Below, piece by piece: positions 1-8,200 of a stretch of DNA of 64,000 nt; positions within the stretch are counted from its first letter, which is position 1; each line of letters starts with the position of its first letter. A program made the position numbers and the translations under genes. This stretch comes from Lachnospiraceae bacterium (lineage in GTDB: Bacteria > Bacillota > Clostridia > Lachnospirales > Lachnospiraceae), in NCBI GenBank assembly GCA_017634975.1, contig JAGBMJ010000103.1, positions 1-64,000 of the forward strand, read 5' to 3'. The notes under the pieces are model-generated. The model ran no database searches. It had not been told where the DNA came from and was given only the letters and a program-made list of their open reading frames with translations.

Positions 1-120
1 TAACTAGCCATATCCTTGTTCGATAGCCCGTATGCTGCTTCATCGTCAGTCGCCGTAGCCCGCTACGACTCCTTCCTCTTCATTGCCTACAGACTATCGC
101 ACGGCGGATTTGGCCAGTTA
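1..120. repeat. Palindromic repeat element, possible MITE/REP-like
   Basis: The first 120 bases have no convincing gene and are bounded by an imperfect inverted repeat (TAACTAGCCA at 1-10, TGGCCAGTTA at 111-120, one mismatch). Inside, CGATAG (21-26) pairs with CTATCG (94-99), and a central hairpin is formed by CGTAGC (54-59) and GCTACG (62-67) around CC. The element ends 16 bases beyond the stop codon of the carboxypeptidase gene. The nested symmetry suggests a dispersed non-coding palindromic element. Its left boundary coincides with the window edge, so it may extend further. A role as transcript end of the elongation operon is possible but no T-run follows. Confidence 0.5.
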
Positions 121-136
121 TTAATTGTTCGATGTA

Positions 137-1138
137 CTAGTCCATAGTCTCATTGCACAGCTGCGTCATACTGTGATACAGGGTATCATAACTGTCTGCC
201 CCCATCACGACCGCAATATAAGGGTGTCCGGCCATGGACCGCAGATAGAGAATGATGCATTTACCGGCCGCTGCCGTACTTCCGGTCTTTCCTCCCACCA
301 CAGTGATGTTCTCCGGAGAATCATAGCCTTTCAGGAAATACTGGTTCGTTGTTGAGATTTCCTTCGTCACCTCCCCGTTTGCCGCAGAAATATAACTGAA
401 GGAATACTTATCCGTGTTAACGATCTTCTGAAATTCCGGATACTGCATCGCCTGGTTAAAAATCAGATACAGATCATAAGCACAGGTATAATGTTCTTCA
501 TTCGTCAGGCCATGCGGATTTACGAAATGGCTGTGCGTAGCGCCGAGATCCGCCGCACGAGCATTCATCATCTCGGCAAAATCTTCCTGTGTGCCGGCCA
601 CATGCTGGGCCAGAGCCAATGCTCCGTCATTTGCCGAATAAACAAGTGTCACATATAAAAGATCGCGGATCGTGATCCGGTCACCTTCCTTAAAACCGAA
701 ATTCTGCGCACCGTCCTCCCGGATCGTCACATCACCGATCGTAATGATCTCATCCAGATTCTGACAGTTTTCCAGAACCAGAAGCGCTGTAAGAACCTTG
801 GTCAATGATGCGGGGTTCAAACGTTCATTGGCCTGGTACGAATACACTACTTCACAGCCATCGATATCGTATACACAGGCAGCCTTGAGCGTTTCGGTAT
901 CAATAGTACTGTTTTCGGTAACATCTGCCACAGCTGCACACAGTTTTTCGGCAAACAGAGGTACCTGTGCCTGTTCCACTGTGGAGGTCAGCGCATAGTC
1001 CGTGCTTCCGTCAAGAGTTCCGTAGGGTATCGGAACTTCTACCGTACCGCATCCGGCCAGCATACCGGCCAGCAGCAGTGATCCGGTTCTCAGAATCATT
1101 CTCCTACTTATACATTTCACGCCACTCAAGTTCTCCAC
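137..1138 (-). CDS. D-alanyl-D-alanine carboxypeptidase-like lipoprotein (peptidase S11)
   Basis: Penicillin-binding serine peptidase that would trim the terminal D-Ala of peptidoglycan stem peptides outside the membrane. All three active-site motifs are visible: SLTK at residues 111-114, SAN at 168-170 and KTG at 284-286. The N-terminus has a lipobox LAGC ending at Cys30, so the mature protein is probably a lipoprotein; no C-terminal PBP5-like domain or membrane anchor is evident. The start is uncertain: GTG at 1138 overlaps mgsA by 35 bases and keeps a twin-arginine-like SRRMILR stretch, whereas ATG at 1099 begins right after the mgsA stop but has AGGAG only one base away. It is the last gene of the elongation operon, fitting a role in cell-wall maturation. 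Family call is firm, precise substrate is inferred. Confidence 0.85.
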   Translation of the reverse strand: MENLSGVKCISRRMILRTGSLLLAGMLAGCGTVEVPIPYGTLDGSTDYALTSTVEQAQVPLFAEKLCAAVADVTENSTIDTETLKAACVYDIDGCEVVYSYQANERLNPASLTKVLTALLVLENCQNLDEIITIGDVTIREDGAQNFGFKEGDRITIRDLLYVTLVYSANDGALALAQHVAGTQEDFAEMMNARAADLGATHSHFVNPHGLTNEEHYTCAYDLYLIFNQAMQYPEFQKIVNTDKYSFSYISAANGEVTKEISTTNQYFLKGYDSPENITVVGGKTGSTAAAGKCIILYLRSMAGHPYIAVVMGADSYDTLYHSMTQLCNETMD

Positions 1139-1499
1139 GTTCCAAAGAATTAATCAACAGTTCCGCACTGGCCAGATTGGTCGCCAGCGGAATATTATGC
1201 ATATCACAAAGCCGCATCAGATTGTTCGCATCTACCTCATGAGACATCGGATTCAAAGGATCCCGCAAAAAGATGACCAGGTCGATCTGGTTATGCTCGA
1301 TCTGGATCGCAATCTGTTTTTCGCCGCCCAGGTTTCCGGCCAGAAACTTATGCACCGTCAGATTGGTCACTTCTTCGATCAGACGACCGGTCGTGCCGGT
1401 TGCATACACCTCATGCTTGCTCAGGATCCCGCGATAAGCAATACAGAAATTCTGCATCAGTTTTTTCTTTGCATCATGTGCGATCAAAGCAATATTCAT
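1104..1499 (-). CDS. mgsA: Methylglyoxal synthase-like protein with changed active-site residues
   Basis: 131 residues, full length for methylglyoxal synthase, which converts dihydroxyacetone phosphate to methylglyoxal and phosphate. Family landmarks present: ALIAHDAKKK at the N-terminus, GTTG at 35-38, FLRDPL at 77-82 and the His87/Asp90 pair. However, the usual SGPxGGDQQ loop reads AGNLGGEKQ (54-62). By alignment from memory with E. coli and B. subtilis MgsA, Ala54 replaces the phosphate-binding Ser65 and Glu60 replaces the catalytic Asp71. Activity is therefore doubtful, and it may be a low-activity or repurposed member. A GGGGGTGA ribosome site precedes ATG 1499. It lies between rodA and the carboxypeptidase, an unusual place for a glycolytic-bypass enzyme. 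Confidence 0.8.
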   Translation of the reverse strand: MNIALIAHDAKKKLMQNFCIAYRGILSKHEVYATGTTGRLIEEVTNLTVHKFLAGNLGGEKQIAIQIEHNQIDLVIFLRDPLNPMSHEVDANNLMRLCDMHNIPLATNLASAELLINSLERGELEWREMYK

Positions 1500-1535
1500 A
1501 AAGATTCACCCCCGCGAATAGTGTTTGTATGATTC

Positions 1536-2702
1536 TTAAATATCCACATGCATGTCTTCCTGGATCAGTTCCGTAAAGGATATGGTCCCGCTTGGCCGTG
1601 GCTGCGGCCGGCGCAACCCGACGCTCAGAACAAATCCCATACCAATGTACAGACTCACCAGCGAAGTCAGACCATAGCTGACAAACGGCAGCGGCAAACC
1701 GGTATTCGGCAACAGACCGGTCGTAACACCAATATTGATAAAGCTCTGAAAACAGATGATCGAGCCCATACCGAAGCAAATGATCTTTCCCGCTATATCC
1801 CTGGCTCTCATTCCCACCAGATAACATTCTCCGGCGATCATCATCAAAAGAACGATCGTTGTCGCCGTACCGGCAAACCCCATCTCCTCTCCGATAATGG
1901 CAAAGATAAAGTCTGTCTGTGGTTCCGAAATGTAATTTCCGTTCTTTACGGAACCTACCTCGTTATTGTTTAATCCTTTTCCCCACAGTTTTCCGGATCC
2001 GATCGCCGTGATGGAATTCTGCTGCTGATAGGCCGTCGTCAGTGAATATTTGTCCGGCTGCAGCCACGCCAGGATTCGTTTCTGCTGGTATTCGTTGATC
2101 AGCTGCTGATCCGGCTGAAGGATCAGGAAAAAAACGATCACTGCAACAGGGATAACAGCTGCCAGCGTTCCGAAGATCACCTTATGACTCAGTCCGCCGA
2201 CATAGAGCACCATACAGAAGATCAGGATCACCATGATACTTGTCGACAGATCCGGCTGCTTATAGATCAGCAAAAATACCGGAAAAAACAATAGCACCAT
2301 TTCGATAATGGTCTTAAATGTATTGAGGTTTTCCTTTCGTTTCATTATAAACTGTGCAAAAAAAAGTATCAAGAATATTTTTGCCGACTCGGACGGCTGA
2401 AAACGGATCCCCGCGAGCTCGATCCACCGCTGTGCATTATTGGAGGAATCGCCGAAAAACTTTACCAGAAGCAAAAGCCCGAGATTTCCCAGATAGATCA
2501 GCCAGTACAGTTTCAGTATCACACCATAATCAAACAGGCTGATCACGACCATCAGAAAAATACCGAGTGCAAGTCCCATGATCTGACGGGACTGCACACT
2601 CTCCTTGGCGCTTCCGATCGCCAGAATGCCGATCGTTGAGATGGCCAGCAGATATACGACCAGGCGGAAATTATAATATTTTACGGACAAATTCTGTTTC
2701 AT
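1536..2702 (-). CDS. rodA: Rod-shape SEDS peptidoglycan polymerase RodA
   Basis: 388-residue polytopic membrane protein of the SEDS (FtsW/RodA/SpoVE) family. It polymerises lipid II into glycan strands together with a class B PBP. Family signatures seen: NAQRWIELAGIRFQPSESAK, QPDLSTS, EPQTDFIFAIIGEEMGF (holding the conserved Asp of the extracellular loop) and GLLPNTGLPLPFVSYG near the C-terminus. About ten hydrophobic segments are readable. It starts three bases after the PBP2 gene stop, so the two partners are translationally close. RodA rather than FtsW is preferred because of the mreBCD-PBP2 neighbourhood. Confidence 0.93.
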   Translation of the reverse strand: MKQNLSVKYYNFRLVVYLLAISTIGILAIGSAKESVQSRQIMGLALGIFLMVVISLFDYGVILKLYWLIYLGNLGLLLLVKFFGDSSNNAQRWIELAGIRFQPSESAKIFLILFFAQFIMKRKENLNTFKTIIEMVLLFFPVFLLIYKQPDLSTSIMVILIFCMVLYVGGLSHKVIFGTLAAVIPVAVIVFFLILQPDQQLINEYQQKRILAWLQPDKYSLTTAYQQQNSITAIGSGKLWGKGLNNNEVGSVKNGNYISEPQTDFIFAIIGEEMGFAGTATTIVLLMMIAGECYLVGMRARDIAGKIICFGMGSIICFQSFINIGVTTGLLPNTGLPLPFVSYGLTSLVSLYIGMGFVLSVGLRRPQPRPSGTISFTELIQEDMHVDI

Positions 2703-2705
2703 AGA

Positions 2706-5564
2706 TCAGTCACCTGCGGACTCCGCCGTTGCCTCCGACGCGTTACCCGTGATCAGACTTTCCTCGTCTTCCAGACCGAAATAGTACTGGAAGCAGTCAT
2801 GCGCTACCTGCGCGGCAAAGTCAGAGGAATAACCGTTTGCGATACGTACTGCGATGGCGATCTGCGGATGCTCATAAGGAGCATAGCCTACAAACAATGC
2901 GTGGTTGGGCTTGTTCGTCGCCTCCTGTGCGGTACCGGTTTTTCCGGCCGTCTGGATCGCCAGATCTTCAAAATAGCTTTTGGATTCGATCACACGGCGC
3001 ATCCCCAGGTGCACGGCATTCCAAAGGCTGGGATCCAGCACGATCTCATTGTGGATATGCGGTATAAAATAGTAAGCCGGATTGCCGGAAGGATCCCGGA
3101 TCTCGCGGATCAGTGTCAGATCATAGACGGTTCCGCTGTTGGCTACGGCGGAAACATAACGGGCAAGCCCTACCGTCGTATAGTTATGAGTACCCTGTCC
3201 GATGGCCGAAGCAACCGGATACTGATCCGAAACCTGCGGCTCCGCTTCCGTGATCTCCACGCCGGATTTCTCGTTCAGAGCAAACCGGTCTGCATAGGTC
3301 GTCAGACGTTCGATACCGACATGATCATTATAACCGGCGCCGTCATTGGCAAGGCGATATCCGACTTCATAGAAAAAGCAGTTGCAGGAATTCTCGATCG
3401 CGCCGGTCAGGTTCAGATTGCCATGGCTTCCGGGACTGATCCAGCATGTGTGCACCGTACCGTTCAGCTTGGTAAAAGATCCGGTACACTCGATCACAGA
3501 GTTTAAGTTGATCACGCCTTCTTCCACGCCCGCAATACTGGATACCATTTTAAATGTGGAACCGGGTGCCGTTCTCTGCTGTGTCGCATAGTTCCACAGA
3601 GGCTTGGACCGGTCATTGGTCAGTTTTGCCAGATAAGCCGAATCTGCTGTATTGGCCAGACGGTTATTGTCATATCCCGGATAAGAGACCAGCGCCAGCA
3701 CTTCCCCGCTGTCAGGATTAGTGATCACGACCGAACCGGAGCATGGTTCCAATCCGAGCTGGGCCGGCGTCAGCGCCAGATGCGACAGCATATAACTGAT
3801 AAAACTGTAGGATGTGATCTTTCCGCTCTTTAATGCTTCTACACGGGAAGTATCCGTCTGAATGATATCCTGTTCCCACAGGATGAGACAGGTCTGCTTT
3901 CCGCTGATCTTATCGTCAAGAAGCATATATTTGTATAATTTCTTGGAAAATTCCTTACTGTTTTCCAGACGTACGATGATATCCGCTACCAGCGCACGGT
4001 AGATCTCGTCCGAATCGGCGTACTGGCTGCTGATCGACAGTTTTCCGATATCGATCCACTGCTGTGAAATACAATACAGCAAAAAGTCACGGATGCTGAT
4101 CGTTTCGTTCACTCTCCAGTTCAGATACATTTCATCGGTAGTATCGATATCCGAGGTATGTAAGATACCGACATTATCCGATCCGAGGAGCGTTATGATA
4201 TAACTCTCATATTCCATCAGTTCCGGTGAAAGATCCTTATACGGGATATTACCGTATAGCATTTCATCCCGCAGCTTCTCCGATACCTCCTGCTGCTTCT
4301 GCAGAAACGCATTATACACGGCTTTTTCGTTTTCACCGGCATAGGATTTGGATAAATGATCCAGATTGATGACATTATTACCGTAAAGCGCAGCATATAC
4401 ATCATATACCGGGATCAGCCGGTTACGTCCGCTCTGGGTGATCGTCTTTTCATCCCGCAGTTTGCTGACCAGGATTCCGGCGATCTTCTGTTCGAGCAGA
4501 TGATAGGCAGCCATCTGCAATTCGCTATCGATGGTCAGATACACATCATTGCCGGCAACCGGCAGCACGATATTCTGTTGCTCAATGATCTTGCCCATGT
4601 TATCTACATATACGGTCTCCGAGCCTTTTTGACCGCGCAGGTCAGCCTCCATGGAATATTCGATCCCGGTCTTCCCAACAAAATCGGTATTTGCGTAATC
4701 AGGATTTTCCGCAGAATAACTCTCATATTCTTCCTGGGAGATACGGCCGGTATAGCCGATGATCGGAGAAAAATATACCGCATGATTATAACGGCGCATG
4801 GTGTCCTGCACCACAGATACCCCCTGCAGGGTATCACTGTTTTCCATGATCACGGCAACCGTCCGTTCCGACACATCCGTTGCGACGGTAGTGGCAATAT
4901 ATTTCTGGAATGAATTCAAGCTCAGATGATAGCGAATGATCGCGATCTGCAGGATCTCCTCTTTCGTGTATCCCATCATTGGGAAAAATCCAGCTTTGCT
5001 GCCGCCATGCGCGTAACTGCCGATACCGAACTTCTTACTCCCGGCCAGATAATTCATCACATCCTCCGGTGTGGAAGTACGTTCTGCATACATCAGATCT
5101 CCGATCATCGCCCTTCCGTAGATATCGGCAAGAAAACGCAGACGCTGCGTTCCTTCATAAGCAAATGCAAAGTTTCCGTCTTCGTCCAGATAGATCCCGA
5201 AGTCATTTAGCACATGATCCCCGTTTGCTTCGATCATACGTACCATTTCCAGAATGATACCATTGAGTTTTTCATTCTTTCCGGAGCCGGATTCGATCGT
5301 ATCAGTGATAGTTACGGAATAAGCCAGTTCATTATAGGCCAAAAGCACTCCGTTGCGGTCGTAGATATTTCCGCGGGTTCCGGGCAGACTGATCTCTTTT
5401 TCGATGCTCAAAGTGAAATTATCCATGTAATCATCCCCCTGCACGATCTGCAGAGAAAAAACACGTCCCAGCAGCACGCAGAAAACGATGATCAAAAGCA
5501 GATACGGTACCAGGTATCTGGAAGTATAAAAACGCAGCAGTTTTTCCCGAAGAAACATCAACAT
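2706..5564 (-). CDS. mrdA: Penicillin-binding protein 2, elongation transpeptidase (class B PBP)
   Basis: 952-residue bitopic transpeptidase that cross-links peptidoglycan during side-wall growth with RodA. An N-terminal membrane anchor (about residues 12-35) is followed by a PBP-dimerisation/pedestal region with a PGTRGNIYDRNG motif, then the transpeptidase domain with catalytic STFK (669-672), SCN (726-728) and KTGT (875-878). It is roughly 250 residues longer than E. coli PBP2; the extra length falls between the pedestal and the catalytic domain (about 340-620) and has no motif I recognise. The ATG overlaps the mreD stop as TGATG, with GGAAGG nine bases upstream; a second in-frame ATG two codons later is also possible. 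Confidence 0.92.
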   Translation of the reverse strand: MLMFLREKLLRFYTSRYLVPYLLLIIVFCVLLGRVFSLQIVQGDDYMDNFTLSIEKEISLPGTRGNIYDRNGVLLAYNELAYSVTITDTIESGSGKNEKLNGIILEMVRMIEANGDHVLNDFGIYLDEDGNFAFAYEGTQRLRFLADIYGRAMIGDLMYAERTSTPEDVMNYLAGSKKFGIGSYAHGGSKAGFFPMMGYTKEEILQIAIIRYHLSLNSFQKYIATTVATDVSERTVAVIMENSDTLQGVSVVQDTMRRYNHAVYFSPIIGYTGRISQEEYESYSAENPDYANTDFVGKTGIEYSMEADLRGQKGSETVYVDNMGKIIEQQNIVLPVAGNDVYLTIDSELQMAAYHLLEQKIAGILVSKLRDEKTITQSGRNRLIPVYDVYAALYGNNVINLDHLSKSYAGENEKAVYNAFLQKQQEVSEKLRDEMLYGNIPYKDLSPELMEYESYIITLLGSDNVGILHTSDIDTTDEMYLNWRVNETISIRDFLLYCISQQWIDIGKLSISSQYADSDEIYRALVADIIVRLENSKEFSKKLYKYMLLDDKISGKQTCLILWEQDIIQTDTSRVEALKSGKITSYSFISYMLSHLALTPAQLGLEPCSGSVVITNPDSGEVLALVSYPGYDNNRLANTADSAYLAKLTNDRSKPLWNYATQQRTAPGSTFKMVSSIAGVEEGVINLNSVIECTGSFTKLNGTVHTCWISPGSHGNLNLTGAIENSCNCFFYEVGYRLANDGAGYNDHVGIERLTTYADRFALNEKSGVEITEAEPQVSDQYPVASAIGQGTHNYTTVGLARYVSAVANSGTVYDLTLIREIRDPSGNPAYYFIPHIHNEIVLDPSLWNAVHLGMRRVIESKSYFEDLAIQTAGKTGTAQEATNKPNHALFVGYAPYEHPQIAIAVRIANGYSSDFAAQVAHDCFQYYFGLEDEESLITGNASEATAESAGD

Positions 5565-6142
5565 CAGACGATACCTTCCGATCCGGAATTTTCAGACAGA
5601 TTCCCATGATCCCGGTCATTCATGTCCTTTTTCTTCCGCTCGTAATGCACAAAATGCATCTCTACCCACAGCATGACCGGATACAATACGATCCCGGCCA
5701 GAAAAGTCATCACGATCTCGGGCAGACATCTGGAAACAAAATACTGTCCGAAATGAAAATTGCCATACAATACATCAAACAAAAGGAACCGGAGCAGCAA
5801 GACGCCGAGATCTGCGATTGCGATCAGAAAAAGCGGTATCCTGTGCTCGTGTTCATCAAAAAAGCGATGAAGCTGCCCGCAAAGGAATCCTGCAAAAACA
5901 TAGATCAGAGCATAAACGCCCAGAACATCCATAAAGAAGATGTCAATAAACAATCCGCCGAAGAAACCGCAAAACATAGCCGAATGTTCTCCGCGCAGCC
6001 ATCCGTAGATGCATACGCACAAAAGGATCATATCCGGTACGGCCCGCTGCAATGAGAACAGCGGAAACACACTGCTCTGCAGCAGAAAACACAGGAATAC
6101 AAATACGGCAGCAGTAAACTTCTCCCTGATGTTGATCCGCAT
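5564..6142 (-). CDS. mreD: Rod shape-determining membrane protein MreD
   Basis: 192-residue very hydrophobic protein with about five to six membrane segments, sitting between mreC and the PBP2 gene as MreD normally does. MreD is part of the elongasome that links cytoplasmic MreB filaments to the PBP2-RodA synthase. The sequence is weakly conserved across bacteria, so identification rests on length, topology (segments around 10-30, 40-90, 100-125, 140-165) and gene order. It ends with a charged, cytoplasm-like tail of about 25 residues. Two bases separate it from mreC. Confidence 0.88.
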   Translation of the reverse strand: MRINIREKFTAAVFVFLCFLLQSSVFPLFSLQRAVPDMILLCVCIYGWLRGEHSAMFCGFFGGLFIDIFFMDVLGVYALIYVFAGFLCGQLHRFFDEHEHRIPLFLIAIADLGVLLLRFLLFDVLYGNFHFGQYFVSRCLPEIVMTFLAGIVLYPVMLWVEMHFVHYERKKKDMNDRDHGNLSENSGSEGIV

Positions 6143-6144
6143 GG

Positions 6145-7014
6145 CTAATCCTCCATCAGCTTCTTGGTCTCTGTGATCACCAGAACATCCGAGAGATGCT
6201 CAAAATCAACAACCGGAGTCAGTTTTCCGGATACAGTCAGATGATTGGAATCTTCCTCCACCGTAGCGATATAGCCGATCAGGATCCCCGGCAGGTAACG
6301 GTCACTGATGTTAGAAGTGACCACCTTGTCTCCGGCTGCCACCATATGATCCCTGTCGGCCAGCTGGGAAAAAGAGATCACTCCCTGACTGATCAGTTCC
6401 ATGCTGCCACTCACGATCATATTATCCTGCGTATGCAATACCGTGGCACTTACATTGGAATCATCCGATATGATCGTCGTTACCCGGGCCCAGTTCTTAC
6501 CCGTCTCGCTGACGATCCCTACCAGTCCGGAGCCGGCCAACACGTTCATATTCACGGTGATCCCGTCTTCACTCCCCTTATCGATCAGAAAGGTATTGAA
6601 TCGGTTATCGTTACCGGCGGCTATGATCCTGGCTCCAACCTTCTGATACTCTGCATAGGTCGTATCCAGCTCATACAGTTCACGCAGCCCGGTCAGTTCA
6701 TAGTGATCCTGCATCAGCTGTGCATTTTCCCATGTAAGTTCGTCGATCTGTTTTCTCAGTTCTTCGTTCTCGGCATTCAGTTCTGCGATGGTATGCTTTT
6801 CCCCCACAAAACGGATCAGTTCTTTGCTGACATTGGCGATCCCCTTCTGAAACGGAACAAAAACAAAACCGGCAGTATCATGCAAAAAACCGCCCTGTGT
6901 ATCATTTGTGAAAGTAAAAAACATGAGCGCGATACACAGTATCGTTAAAATCAGCAATACATACTTACCGGGGATCTTTTTCTTTTCTTCTTTTCTTTTT
7001 ACTACCGGACACAT
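6145..7014 (-). CDS. mreC: Rod shape-determining protein MreC
   Basis: 289-residue bitopic protein. A basic N-terminus (residues 5-17 rich in Lys/Arg) precedes one membrane segment (about 18-36), then a coiled coil (about 65-105, heptad pattern with ELNAENEELRKQIDELTWEN), then the extracellular beta-barrel domain with the family-typical GSEDGITVNM and VLAGSGLVGIVSETG. MreC scaffolds the elongasome outside the membrane and activates PBP2-RodA. It lies six bases downstream of mreB. Confidence 0.94.
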   Translation of the reverse strand: MCPVVKRKEEKKKIPGKYVLLILTILCIALMFFTFTNDTQGGFLHDTAGFVFVPFQKGIANVSKELIRFVGEKHTIAELNAENEELRKQIDELTWENAQLMQDHYELTGLRELYELDTTYAEYQKVGARIIAAGNDNRFNTFLIDKGSEDGITVNMNVLAGSGLVGIVSETGKNWARVTTIISDDSNVSATVLHTQDNMIVSGSMELISQGVISFSQLADRDHMVAAGDKVVTSNISDRYLPGILIGYIATVEEDSNHLTVSGKLTPVVDFEHLSDVLVITETKKLMED

Positions 7015-7020
7015 AATACG

Positions 7021-8028
7021 TTATTTATCATTTTCCAGGCTGTACGCCAGGGAGGCATAGCGATCATCCCGAATGATCGTAGAAAGCCCTTTTACCACAC
7101 ATGCGATCGGCTCTTCACCGATATTGACTTTCAGTCCTGTGCTGTCACTGATCTTCTGTGCAAGATGTCCTGCCACGCAGGCACCGCCGGTCAAAAAAAT
7201 ACCATTTCGATATACATCTGCTCCGAGTTCGGGCGGCGTATGCTCCAAAACCTGATGAACATTCTCAACGATCCCGTCAAAAGTAGCGTTCAGGCTTTCA
7301 TTGACCAATTCGGTCGATATTTCTTTTTCTACCGGGAGGCCGGATACAATATCTCTGCCGTATACAACAGCGTTCTTATTTCTGCTTTCCACATCGCGCA
7401 TGGCGATCTTTAGCTTTTCGGATGTCTTTGAACCGATGAACAGATTATACTCCTGTCGTACCGCCGCCTTGATCGCTTCGTCGAGTTTTTGACCGCCCGT
7501 TTTGATGAGCTGTGACATCACGATCCCTCCCAGGGAGATCAGCGAGATCTCCGTCGTATCGAAACCGACATCCACAACCATCAGCCCCTGGGATGTCTTC
7601 ACATCGATATCCATTCCCAGCCCGTCTGCTACGGCTTTTTCGACGATATATACCCGACGCGCCTTGACATTGCTCTCTTTGATCAGATCCTTGAACGCAC
7701 GGCGTTCCACTTCCGTCACATCCGTCGGTACGGCGATGTAATAATCCGCCGGGCGGATATTCCCCTTACACTGGTCACTGATAAAATAATGGATCAGGGT
7801 ATTCATATTACGGATATCCGCGATCACACCATTAACGACCGGAAACGACACCTGAATATTTTCCGGTGCTTTTTCATACATATCAAAAGCCGAATCGCCA
7901 TACGCAAACAGAGTATCCCGCCCCTGAATGGCGATCATATTTTTTTCCATAAAATAGGTATTGTTCATACCATTGTAAATCTTTATATTCCCGGATCCGA
8001 GATCGATCCCGAATGCATTTATGCCCAC
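7021..8028 (-). CDS. mreB: MreB-family actin-like cell-shape protein
   Basis: 335 residues, normal MreB length. Actin-superfamily motifs are present in order: phosphate-1 GIDLGSGNIKIY (7-18), connect-1, a phosphate-2 region reading DVGFDTTEIS, and the adenosine motif GIFLTGGACVAGHL near residue 275. The phosphate-2 loop normally reads DxGGGTTE, so Phe-Asp replaces two glycines. MreB filaments orient the elongation synthase beneath the membrane. Start is GTG 8028 with AAAGGAA about nine bases upstream. As first gene of the mreBCD-PBP2-rodA cluster it has the operon promoter upstream (8107-8135). Confidence 0.92.
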   Translation of the reverse strand: MGINAFGIDLGSGNIKIYNGMNNTYFMEKNMIAIQGRDTLFAYGDSAFDMYEKAPENIQVSFPVVNGVIADIRNMNTLIHYFISDQCKGNIRPADYYIAVPTDVTEVERRAFKDLIKESNVKARRVYIVEKAVADGLGMDIDVKTSQGLMVVDVGFDTTEISLISLGGIVMSQLIKTGGQKLDEAIKAAVRQEYNLFIGSKTSEKLKIAMRDVESRNKNAVVYGRDIVSGLPVEKEISTELVNESLNATFDGIVENVHQVLEHTPPELGADVYRNGIFLTGGACVAGHLAQKISDSTGLKVNIGEEPIACVVKGLSTIIRDDRYASLAYSLENDK

Positions 8029-8106
8029 TTGCCAGTTTCCTTTCTATATCTAAAACCCGTTCCGTTTAACGAATCTTTTTTGTCATTTTCCACTAAAGTA
8101 TCAAGT

Positions 8107-8135
8107 ATTTTACCACAAAATGCCGAAATTGTATA
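8107..8135 (-). promoter_or_regulatory. Candidate promoter of the mreB operon
   Basis: On the minus strand TAAAAT (8107-8112) is preceded by TGG, an extended -10 element, and 17 bases further upstream by TATACA (8130-8135; four of six -35 matches). Transcription would start near 8100, giving a leader of about 70 bases before GTG 8028. Sigma-A type by inspection only. Confidence 0.45.
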
Positions 8136-8155
8136 GTTCCAATCTCCAACCGACC

Positions 8156-8199
8156 ATGGGGACGGTTCTCCGGCTCATTTTGAGCCGCAGGGACGATCC
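8156..8199. repeat. GGGACGG-type palindromic repeat
   Basis: This 44-base element directly abuts the miaA stop codon. It contains GGGGACGGTTC (8158-8168), a perfect hairpin CGGCTCA-TTT-TGAGCCG (8171-8187), and the start of a second unit CAGGGACG (8188-8195). The same unit recurs at 63195-63256 and as a palindrome at 63283-63360. It sits between divergently used sequences: the miaA 3' end and the mreB promoter. It may serve as a hairpin transcript end for the miaA unit, but there is no clean T-run. Confidence 0.75.
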
Positions 8200-8200
8200 T

